A DNA stretch of 64,000 bases, taken from the NCBI GenBank assembly GCA_029204225.1, contig CM055098.1:22387367-22451366 (forward strand). Reading direction: 5' to 3'. Position numbers and translations under genes: made by a program. This document shows, in pieces, positions 55,591 to 64,000 of this stretch. Origin of the DNA: Diphasiastrum complanatum (taxonomy: Eukaryota > Streptophyta > Lycopodiopsida > Lycopodiales > Lycopodiaceae). Position 1 is the first letter of the stretch; the number at the start of each line of letters is the position of its first letter. Below the pieces are notes generated by a model. It was not told the origin of the DNA and made no database searches. It saw only the letters and a list, made by a program, of their open reading frames with translations.

Positions 55591-57797
55591 GCTTTGCTCC
55601 CCCATCTCTCCTTGCCCTTTCATTGTTGGATGGAAGGGCCTCACTACTGGCACACCATTGGCTGTGGGGAATACGCTCCTCCCATATATTTAGCAAAAAA
55701 GATGGAGGAGAAACCCTCCTCAAGAATGTTGGTAGATGCATCCGATATATGTTCCTTTTAAAAATAATCTTATCATATCTGCAATTTGTACTACTTATGA
55801 CAAAAAGATTGCAAATTAGTCAGAATCATTTTATATAGATCTATTTGCTTTATGTGATTCAACTGGTTATGACATATTAAACAAGAACGATGCGGTATTG
55901 TACCACAAAGGCCTTGCCATGTCATAATAGCAGGAATCCTAAATTTTTAGGATTTGTTTAAAGTGTTTCTTATATTGTTGTGATAAATTATTTTGTGTAA
56001 TTAATTTTTAGTTTCAAAATTTGGATAGTAGATTGTTGTAAGTTTTTAATAGGCATTTGAATGTTAGATGAGATCTATAATATTTGTTATTTATGTTAAA
56101 AGTCAATTTATTATAAGTTTTGTACAAAGTTGTTTTTTAGAGAAAGATGTTAATTCCATTCTTGTACTTGTTGACTTTTTCAAACAATGGCCCAAAGTTT
56201 GTATAAATTAAAATCCTAATTAAAAAAGATAAATTTGCTATATGACTTTGTATAATATTTTAGTCTTGTTGAAAAAATATTTTGAGCATTTTGGCCCATG
56301 AGTTTTTGAAGAGCCTAGATAAATTATTTTGTGTAATTAGTGTTTATAATGATTTTGACATATGCGACTTAATGTTTTTAGAAATTGATAAGATTTGTAA
56401 TTTTTAGTAGTTTATGTAATGGGTTTATGTTTTAGTTATGAGTTATGGGATTTGGTATTAATCATAATTATGTTGTACGGAATATAGGTGAGGTGTTAGA
56501 TAAATAATATGAAAATCTTGAAAGTTGAAGATTTTGTCAAGGCATTTGCGACGTTAGATGAGAATAAAAAGCTGCAAATATAATTTAGGAAATTGTGTCA
56601 AATTTTCGTGCAATGAATTGATATTTTATTTTTGTAAAAAGTGCATGATCTTGACTAGCTTGTATATTATTAAAAAGTGGATATTAGGTTTTTGTAATTT
56701 TTAAATATAGATTTAAAAGTTACAAATTGACCACTACCAAAACTATTTTTGGGACAATAGATGCTCATTATAAGCATAGCTGGAGGTTTGCAATCTACCT
56801 CATCTGCGTGTATTACTAGCAAAAGCCTATTGATATCTATTTGCACTGATTTGAATGCTCATCATGCACAAATGAGGCGTTGCATGAATTCACTGCTCAC
56901 ACATATCTCATTCTCATGCAAACTATGTGTTTTTACTTGCAAGTCATGATGTTTTTTTATGCGAACAGTCTAGGACAATCATGTTGTTCATGAATTGATT
57001 GCATATCAATTCCATGCATGCATGTTATTTAAGCCTTTCGCAAAGGTCCAAACTTTAAATGTTAGGACCACCACCAACATTTAGCCTTTAATGTTGACTA
57101 TATTTCAAACTCCATTCCAACCTCACCACATAGTATTGCCTTTGCAAGGCAAGGCTAAAAACAACCCAAGCGATTCCAAAACAACATTGGTACTTGAAAA
57201 GGCCTCACTACATATAAAAAATAATATAGTTGAATGTCAAACATAAATCCTTGAACTATGTTGTCATTTGTCATTACATAATCTCCAAATTATAAATTTC
57301 AACAAGTGACTATAACATCTAGTTCGTCTTGAATAACGTGCACAAGTAACATATACAAAGTTGTCTTCTTCAATTAACATTATGAAAAGTACACACAAAA
57401 TGACAAGAATTATCTAAAAAACATACAACATTAATCTCATGTTTTTTATTTATTATTTATGATTTTTATCTATGAAACATTGCAATGATCTCATGTACAC
57501 CTTGCGAGTTATATCATACATTTCTTGTGGTATAATAAGCAATTGTATTGAAATATTATTAAAAGTGGCTTTTTCATTTTTGTATTGGATGAAAATCCAA
57601 GAATTGAATACATATTGAGTCATTTTACAATGTTGAACCTAAATGTATAAGGCTGGCCTTCTTTTCTAGTTGCTTTTGCTTTTGTTTATGGGTGCAATTT
57701 TACTTTTGTGAAAGGAGTTGGAATGAAAATGATGTGATCATAATAGGATTGAGCTAAAACAACACAAGGAAATATATAATGCTTTTGACACAAACAC
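55591..57797. other. AT-rich gene-free stretch
   Basis: Low-GC sequence with only short ORFs and no recognisable motif. It lies downstream (3') of the minus-strand RING gene and may include its 3' UTR at the right end. Confidence 0.5.
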
Positions 57798-58808
57798 TTA
57801 AACAAAATAATTAAGGTTGTGAGTACACGAAGTATTGTCGAGCTCTCTGAGTGTATGTTGCATCCGTGTGTATCTACCCCGAGCTAATTGTGATGGGCTT
57901 CTTGCAAAAGGGACATCTAGCATCGATGCATAACAATCTGCATAATAATGCGTGCATAACAATCTGCGCATTTCATCCCCACTTTGGTATTCGCATAAGC
58001 AGATACAGCATTCAGCGTCGTCGGCGATCGAAATAGTAGAGTGAGTAATTGCAGTTCTGGGATGAACTAATGGGGTAATCACACCAACTCTTTGTTCTCC
58101 GGATATAATTAGTTGAAATACGTACGTTCCCAGTGCATCAATATCCCGTGTCGATCCACCGGTCGGCCTTTGATTGTATGTGATCCCTGTATGTCTGAGG
58201 AACGTCTCTAGGATTGTCAGAAACGCAAAGCACAAATCCAAAGCCAAGAGCGCACAACATAGCTTATACAGCATCGGAGCAGCAGCATCGAAGGACAACA
58301 CTAGTACCCAGATGCTCGTCACTAGGCGTGGAAAGAACGAAAACATCGATATCAAAACCGTCATTATAGAAGCTATAAGTAACTGCCACCGACTTCTCTC
58401 TTCATCTCGAAAGTGATCCCCATATGTAAAATGACAAATAAAACAACAGACGATCATTAAGCGCTCGACAATATTCCATGCAACTAACATTCTCAGGGCC
58501 TTTAGTGGACTCTCTGTTTTGCTAACTTGCAGCGTCAATGCACATATCAGAATGATCCCAATGTTAGTCAGAATCCACAGAAACAGCTCCCTATTGTCTT
58601 CATCAATCATAAACCTGATGCCCTGATCTGTGGCAACCCATAAACCCCTATATCGTTGCTCTCCGAACCGCATGACGCGTACACCATTCCTGTACGCTGT
58701 ACCACTGCGCCTTCTCAAACCTTCATCAGGTTGCTCGGTTTGGAAGCCCACATCTTGCACTAGATTAAAATCTTCGACGTTCCCTGGTATATCGAAAGCT
58801 CTATCCAT
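57798..58808 (-). pseudogene. Membrane RING-type E3 ubiquitin ligase (At1g12760/At4g11680-like), damaged RING
   Basis: A 336-codon intronless frame starting at 58808. The N-terminal ~70 residues are polar. Hydrophobic membrane segments lie at about 74-95, 105-126, 141-160, 163-182 and 183-204, then a loop, then DDAECCICLCEYQSGDEM (264-280), the start of a C-terminal RING as in the plant multi-span E3 family. These proteins pass ubiquitin from an E2 to targets at membranes (family knowledge). The RING fails: C285-T-H287-Y-Y-A-D-C292 is one residue short and lacks the second His, and the last Cys pair (CPFCKKPI) is encoded only in another frame (57874 to about 57912). A duplicated TATGC (around 57931-57947) appears to cause the shift. 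The in-frame tail after about residue 293 is therefore not native. Most likely a recent pseudogene, or a sequencing error. Confidence 0.78.
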
Positions 58809-58870
58809 GCTTTCCTGAGCTCTAATTCCTCGCCGCGCCGCTGACTGATTCTCTCTCTCTCTCTCGATTG

Positions 58871-58880
58871 TATTTATAGA
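58871..58880 (-). promoter_or_regulatory. TATA box of the RING ligase gene
   Basis: TCTATAAATA on the minus strand, about 63 bp upstream of the ATG, followed by a GA repeat (58851-58865) of the kind found around plant transcription starts. Presence of a promoter argues against a simple processed retrocopy. Confidence 0.65.
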
Positions 58881-59391
58881 CTCTCCTTTCTAATCGTCGT
58901 TCGTGCACCGATTCCGGGATCGGCCGTTTAGCCATATCGATATGCTACAAATATAGATATGTGCTGGCCATCTTTTTTGCCAAATATGTGATCCAACAAT
59001 CACATAACTATATCTACATAACTACCTTCATATAGATTTATATAATGTACATTACGTTAATAATAATAAATTCTTGCTTTTATTAATAGATCATGAGAAA
59101 ACCAATCAACTTACAAAATGATGAAAGTACATATAATGATAATGCCGAATGGCAAAAATGAATCAAGCTGATCAAAAGCTTAATAAAACTTAAAATAATA
59201 AATTAATTACTTAAAAGTTTTAACTTCTTGATGTAAATCACCAACTAGAATAGTTTTACTAGTAGGTAATGCAGGAAGAGCCGCTCCTGCAAATTGAGCT
59301 CATCGAAGGATTGAAGGCACCTCAATGTAACACTCTGTCCCAGTCGTTTGACAACAAGCTCTGCACATAATGACAAAAAACCATTAAATTT
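58881..59391. other. Upstream region of the RING gene; no gene
   Basis: Contains the presumed promoter flank up to about 59000, then AT-rich sequence with no motif. Confidence 0.45.
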
Positions 59392-59525
59392 CTTATGAAG
59401 GCATCCTTAAATTAGTGACAATATTATCCTCAATTTTTTTGTCATATTTTTGGAACCTCAACCATCATAAAAAATATTGATGCCAAGAGTCGCTGCATGA
59501 TGCATTTATGTCATTCAATTGATTT
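59392..59525 (-). repeat. Right arm of the inverted repeat flanking the RING gene
   Basis: Reverse complement reads ATGCAGCGACTCTTGGCATC ... ATATTTTTTATGATGGTTGAGG ... AATATTGTCACTAATTTA, matching 55131-55255. It abuts the truncated copia on its right (about 59595). Confidence 0.65.
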
Positions 59526-59591
59526 TCAGTATACAAAAGTTGTATGTGTTTATATCCAAGCAAGTTCAGATCCCACATAGTGGTACATGAT

Positions 59592-59774
59592 TCAATTTGC
59601 TCCTTGAAGCAGAGTAGGCACAAACAGAACGTCTTCGAGTCGTATGTCTTTGCCATTATTGTTGAGCCATAGTGAACCAATACCGTTCACTTGATGTCTA
59701 GATCCATCTCCAAGAACTATGAATCTTGAAGGATCTGCACTTTTGAAATCAGACATTATTCGCCTTGATGTCAC
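59592..59774 (-). pseudogene. Copia protease-downstream remnant
   Basis: Encodes MTSRRIMSDFKSADPSRFIV and EDVLFVPTLLQGAN-stop, the region following the protease DSGA motif. It is out of frame with the gag ORF by a small indel inside the active-site codons (SGVASHFVTS). The element stops near 59595, so integrase, RT and RNase H are absent. Confidence 0.75.
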
Positions 59775-60853
59775 GAAGTGTGAGGCGACTCCTGATCTCT
59801 GATCACCTCATGTGTGTCAGATGTTGATGCTGCACACACGTCTTCATAGATATAGGCGGTCGAACAGTTTCTGTTCGTTCTTTCTTCGCCCATCTTCGAG
59901 CTCTCGGGCTCCTCGACATAGGATGAACTATTGCCGTTCTCCTGTCTGTTCTGTGCTGATTTGTTCCTCGGGTTCTGGTGGCAATCCATGGCTGCATGAC
60001 CCTTCTTGTGGCAATGGATACACTCAATCTTAGGATTGAGCCAACATGTATCTATTGTATGCCCGTCTCTTCTGCATCTCATGCAAGTCTTCTTGTCCGC
60101 ACCTTGCTGCTTCGACCTCCCTTTGCTCTTCCAGTTGCCTTTGCTGGTCCCCTCTGCTTGCTGGTCACGATCCTGCCTTTGATTCGACTCTTTCTTAGGC
60201 TTAAATTGTTTCTTGTATTTTTCTTTGTTGCCATAGAGGGCCTGGTCGGAACCATTTTTGTGATCAAGATGTTCTCTGGCCTCGACTTCCTCTCGAATCT
60301 CGACAATCGCCTTTTCGAGGTTCATGGTAGGATCTTTCGTGAGCAGAGTTCTTGTCGTCTGGAATGATCTGGGTAAGGCTCTCAACAGGTACGTGAGCTG
60401 CTTCTCAGCTGACACAACGTTCTCTGCTCTAGAGTTATGTAGTGATAGAAACAAATCCTTCATATTTCCTACAAAAGAAGTGAGGTCTTTTTCATCCCAC
60501 TGTAGATTCGTCAACTGATCTTCCAACATCATAATTTGACTTTTTGATTTTGTCTGAAATCTAGTGAGCAATGCATCCCACATCTCTTTAGCTTTGGAGA
60601 GTGTAGCCAGGTCAAGTGTGAGATTATCTTCGATGGAAGATGATAGCACGGCTACTGCCTTGTCGTTTTTCTCCCTCCATTCGCGTAGTTCCTTGTCTGA
60701 TGTCGTAGGCATTTCTTCTGTGCCATCCACCCAGAGGAATAAACCTTTGCCCTTGACTATGAGTGATGTCTTAACTTTCCAGGCTAGAAAGTTAGATCCT
60801 GAAGAATCAAGAATTGTGCAGATCTTGCTCTGCATGCTGGTGATTGAAGCCAT
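59771..60853 (-). CDS. Copia gag, intact frame (360 aa) in a truncated element
   Basis: ATG at 60853. A UBN2-type gag body occupies about residues 15-200 (SNFLAWKVKTSLIVKGKGLF, MWDALLTRF). A basic, Gln-rich linker follows, then two CCHC knuckles: CMRCRRDGHTIDTC (257-270) and CIHCHKKGHAAMDC (278-291). Two knuckles distinguish it from the composite's copia, which has one. The frame ends at the damaged protease site. It could still make a nucleocapsid protein, but pol is missing. GC content is higher than in the other copia copies here. Confidence 0.82.
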   Translation of the reverse strand: MASITSMQSKICTILDSSGSNFLAWKVKTSLIVKGKGLFLWVDGTEEMPTTSDKELREWREKNDKAVAVLSSSIEDNLTLDLATLSKAKEMWDALLTRFQTKSKSQIMMLEDQLTNLQWDEKDLTSFVGNMKDLFLSLHNSRAENVVSAEKQLTYLLRALPRSFQTTRTLLTKDPTMNLEKAIVEIREEVEAREHLDHKNGSDQALYGNKEKYKKQFKPKKESNQRQDRDQQAEGTSKGNWKSKGRSKQQGADKKTCMRCRRDGHTIDTCWLNPKIECIHCHKKGHAAMDCHQNPRNKSAQNRQENGNSSSYVEEPESSKMGEERTNRNCSTAYIYEDVCAASTSDTHEVIRDQESPHTS

Positions 60854-60960
60854 TACTTCTTGGAGTCTCTTCCCTCATTGATGGTTGTTTGTCTGAATGC
60901 TTGGCCTCCTAGATCTGATAGCTTCTCGGCTATGTCAGACTGTAACAAGATAGGTTGGTA

Positions 60961-60974
60961 GTCTCTGATACTAC
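60961..60974 (-). other. Candidate primer-binding site of the minus-strand copia
   Basis: Plus GTCTCTGATACTAC is minus GTAGTATCAGAGAC, close to TGGTATCAGAGC. It lies about 110 bp upstream of the gag ATG, with a possible LTR end (TTCTCATCA) just beyond at 60975. Confidence 0.6.
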
Positions 60975-61440
60975 TGATGAGAAGCGAGAAAAGAATTCGC
61001 AAAATAGTCGAAACTGTCGCGAACGCGAGTCTCTTGCGACTCAATGCGATTCAGGTGAAGTTCAGATGCAGTTGCTAGACACTACCGGCTAAATCACCCA
61101 CGTAGTGCGTTGGCATGGGAGAAACACGGTTCTCTCATGAGTAATCATCTCGCTTTACTAGCGGACAGTTGGATCTACAGATTTTAGACATAATTGTCTT
61201 CGCACGCAAGACGGACATGTATTCTGTTTTTCGTCTTGATTGCTTACTAGCATCAGACTACTTCATTACACTGCATGTGTGTTCTATATGTGTCAAGTAT
61301 CGTCCAGCAAGTATATAGTCGTTCTATGTAGCTTTAAGATTAGAGTGATTAACCATCTACAACTAATCAGGAAATTACAAGAGTGGCGGATTAGCCACGA
61401 CCTAGATTGTATCTGCTAACGTCATGCCATCAGATCAAAC
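60975..61440 (-). repeat. Putative 5' LTR of the minus-strand copia
   Basis: Sequence upstream of the PBS on the minus strand. The CA end at 60975 is plausible, but the outer boundary is a guess since no partner LTR exists in the window. Confidence 0.4.
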
Positions 61441-61504
61441 ATCTATACTTCTGGGTACTAGCATGATCTTGCTGGTACTCTTTGGAGCATGAAGGGTAGG
61501 AGAA

Positions 61505-61720
61505 GGTTTTACGACGTTGGTTTCGATTCCACCGTTGGTTTTGTTTCCATCGTTGGTTCCGTTTCCATCGTTGATTTCGTTTCGATTGTTTGCCCTTTTT
61601 TCGTACTAGACTGCAAAAGATTCTCGTGCTGGACTGCAAAAGATTCTCGTTTGTGAATCTTTCATGTTCGTGAACCGTTCGTGTTCGTCTCCTTTGACTT
61701 TTGTGTTCGCGAACCATTTG
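61505..61720. repeat. 18-bp minisatellite and related short repeats
   Basis: CGTTGGTTTCGTTTCCAT-like units, about four, at 61513-61590. Then GACTGCAAAAGATTCTCGT twice (61610, 61633) and GTTCGTGAACCGTTCGTGTTCG variants. The minus ORF with NQRWKRNQRWK repeats is a by-product. Confidence 0.8.
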
Positions 61721-61917
61721 TGTTCGTGTTTTGTGTCAGGCGGAGGGCTGAAAGCTAGCAAGGCTTTGTGAATAGAAACGTTTTGTTTCTTCAAAGGCAC
61801 CAAAGATCTATTTTGCAAGTGATTAAAGACTTAATTAAGGTCAAAGGAAAAACAAGAAAGTGTGTTTTGATCTTACCTTACTCATATTACTTAATGTTTG
61901 AGCAATGTCATGTCAGT

Positions 61918-61934
61918 CACTACAACAAGACGCG
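61918..61934 (+). other. CACTA-terminus-like sequence
   Basis: CACTACAACAAGACGCG resembles the 5' terminal inverted repeat of plant CACTA elements (CACTACAA..). No matching right terminus was found before the window end, and no 3-bp TSD can be tested. Confidence 0.3.
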
Positions 61935-62061
61935 CAATTTCCAGTACTTTTTTGAGCATTTTTTAAAAGATAGAATTTAAACTGAGACGCGGGAGAAGCA
62001 AAAAGCTCGAGCGTCGGTCCGCCATTTGGCCTCGGTATAAGCCTTGCAAGTTTTAACATGT

Positions 62062-62172
62062 TTTTCAAAGATTTATAGGGAGGGTTATAGGGAGGGTTTA
62101 AGAAAGGGTTATAGAGAAGGTTATAGGGAGGGTTATAAGAAGGGTTATAAAGAGCGTTATAGGCAGTGTCGG
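62062..62172. repeat. GGTTATAGGGAG minisatellite
   Basis: Eight to nine units of 12-14 bp (GGTTATAGGGAGG, GGTTATAAGAAGG and variants). Confidence 0.88.
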
Positions 62173-63421
62173 TATAAACCATAGTATGTTACAAAATGTT
62201 AATAAATATCACTTTCGAAAATTGTTGTCCATTGCATTTTCTATCAATTCCATTTTCTATCAACAACAGTTGCTATAAGCACAAGTGAATTCGGGCCATT
62301 GAAATGAAGCCGGGTAACGCCATGTGGTACCTTCTCACACAGTTTATGCTAGCTCACATTCTCTATGAGGTGCGTGTATTTTCAATGTTCAAGTTTGTCG
62401 ATATTTTCAAAGTATACAAATGAACCAATTTAAGTGTTGATACATATAGAATGATATAAAGAGTGACCTAGAAGATGCGCACCAGATATCTCATGCTGTT
62501 CTGGACAAAGCTCATAAGACTTTAAAAGATGCCGAGACTATGGTTCATTCACGATGGACAAGCAAGATGGGTCAGACGTTGGGTGTGGTAAACCCAGCCC
62601 TTGGCCAAGAATGGTTTCAGTTGGTCAATAGCACAGAACAATCAAGCATGGGGATCACCCTTGGGCTGGAAAAACTATACCACTTGCGTTGTTTGACGTG
62701 CTCAAATGATACAAAGTGTAAGTAGTTAAAGTGGTGCATTGGCCCAATATCGGGACAATTTGGGATCTCGAAGAGCGACAAAGAGTTTTGAACATGGGTT
62801 ACCAAGGAAACTTGTTGGAGCACTTGTTGGACACGGTTGTGAAAGTTTTTTGGGAATGCATGGCACTGAGTGAATAATCCTTATAGGTTGTGCTTGCTGA
62901 AATATAAAAAACTATGTTGCACTCACATTGTGTATCGATATTAAAGTGAAATATGCTAATGCAATATTTTATTTTGTTAGGGCCATTGCATATTGACAAT
63001 GCTTAGTCATTGCAATATTACTTCATGAATTTCAAACTACAATATAGAAAAAAAATATCGTGTGGAATTTGAGATGGGTGCCACATTAGAGACGAGACTG
63101 AATGAAACCGACCTACAAATTCCCAACATAGTGCCCAGACACACAAGGGCGTCATATCTGGATACATGTTTGGATACAACCTCTATTGTTAATCACACCG
63201 CTAAGCGAAAACGCGAGGAGTTTGAGTTTGCTAGGCCTACACATTACGTGTGTAGACCTATCATTTTCGCTTTCTTTTCTGTTCCCTTCTATGCTACTTT
63301 TCCGCTTTTTTTTTCTTCACACAGATAAGCACGCCTCATATAATAGCTCCAAAAATAAGAGAAGTAAAGAGATTAGTTTGTCTTTGTAAAGTAAAAAGAT
63401 ACACCAAATTGAGAAATGCAG
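62173..63421. other. Gene-free stretch
   Basis: A 61-codon ORF at 62540-62725, possibly extending upstream from about 62470 (HAVLDKAHKTLKDAETMV), has no recognised domain. Nothing else is supported. Confidence 0.4.
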
Positions 63422-63597
63422 AATAATATAGCAAGGACAAGTGATTTAAAATCTAAATGAAAAGATGGCCAATATTTTTTGAAGGCCTTAAAAACATAAT
63501 TATAACTTGAATGGAGGAAAAAAGGGGGCCCAATATTTCATTGGGCTCCCAAATTGAAAAAAATTTAAAAAAGAAAAGTGGGAAGGGGGCATGGGAT

Positions 63598-63745
<148 letters not shown>

Positions 63746-63849
63746 CGTACCCGCTCCTCCCCTCTCTCAATCTCGCTCCCTCCCTCTGAGTCGCTGGCCC
63801 GATTGGAGGTGCAACGGCCCGGGGGCGCCATGACACATCCTCCCCCCCC

Positions 63850-63928
63850 CATCCGGACTACAGGGGGGGCTGACTTCTCTCGCGTGGGCCTTGCATGCGA
63901 GAAGTCAAGCCCCCCTGCAGTTTGGACG
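63850..63928. repeat. Long imperfect hairpin
   Basis: GGACTACAGGGGGGGCTGAC and onward (63854-63885) pairs with the arm ending CCCCCCTGCAGTTTGGACG (63892-63928), giving about 35 bp of stem with few mismatches and a very short loop. Confidence 0.85.
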
Positions 63929-64000
63929 GGGGCGAGGGGGTTTACCCCATGCCCCCTCCCACAATTTTATATTTGAATTTTTTTTTCAATTTGGCAGCCT

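Noticed and set aside
57798-57930. C-terminal 40 residues of the RING ORF as native protein
   Set aside because: They follow a frameshift; the conserved CPFCKKPI is in another frame that ends at 57874.
62062-62172. Telomeric or interstitial telomere repeats
   Set aside because: Units are 12-14 bp GGTTATAGGGAG variants and do not match the plant TTTAGGG heptamer in phase.

Overview
The window is nuclear DNA of a land plant, dominated by transposable elements. The evidence is Ty1/copia and Ty3/gypsy LTR retrotransposons primed by initiator-Met tRNA (TGGTATCAGAGC primer sites), a CACTA transposase remnant, a tRNA-derived SINE head, long CT/CA microsatellites, and one plant-type membrane RING E3 ligase gene with a TATA promoter. 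I cannot place it below land plant. No bacterial or viral operon, rRNA, tRNA or CRISPR array was seen.

Layout. 1-3.5 kb: gene-free, with one arm of a long-range inverted repeat. 3.5-21.0 kb: the main object, a 17,492-bp composite copia unit flanked by a 5-bp target duplication (GTTAC). Its order is LTR, intact gag-pol, second LTR, about 6.9 kb of foreign DNA (decayed gypsy sequence, minisatellite, a nested solo LTR, an unidentified coiled-coil ORF), 5'-truncated copia gag-pol, third LTR. The outer two LTRs look identical; the middle one differs at four bases. At the cargo/copia junction the reading frame is open, giving a 1285-codon chimeric ORF. 21.0-23.7 kb: two further copia scraps in opposite orientations and a cluster of palindromes. 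23.7-28.5 kb: a degenerate copia-like element whose 3' LTR is cut off by a SINE-like sequence. 28.5-43 kb: mostly gene-poor, with an organelle-like stretch, copia scraps, a dispersed repeat with a long CA/CT microsatellite, and CACTA transposase debris. 43.1-48.3 kb: another decayed copia. 48.4-54.6 kb: a gypsy chromovirus end split by a complete 5.07-kb minus-strand LTR element (TSD TTTGT, LTRs about 1.24 kb) that carries no recognisable coding sequence. 54.6-59.5 kb: tandem and inverted repeats around a RING E3 ligase gene that has a promoter but a damaged RING finger. 59.6-61.4 kb: a minus-strand copia gag with PBS and LTR edge. 61.4-64 kb: minisatellites and the left part of a long-TIR foldback element that runs off the window.

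The only host-type gene recognised is the RING ligase (57.8-58.8 kb), and it looks disabled. The most notable biology is the composite retrotransposon: it either moved as one unit with transduced foreign sequence, or was built inside an existing insertion by template switching or break repair. Its chimeric polyprotein keeps all catalytic motifs but has a new N-terminus. LTRs of several unrelated copia groups here share a CACACGTGTG-type (G-box) palindrome, suggesting a common mode of regulation. All comparisons were made by eye.
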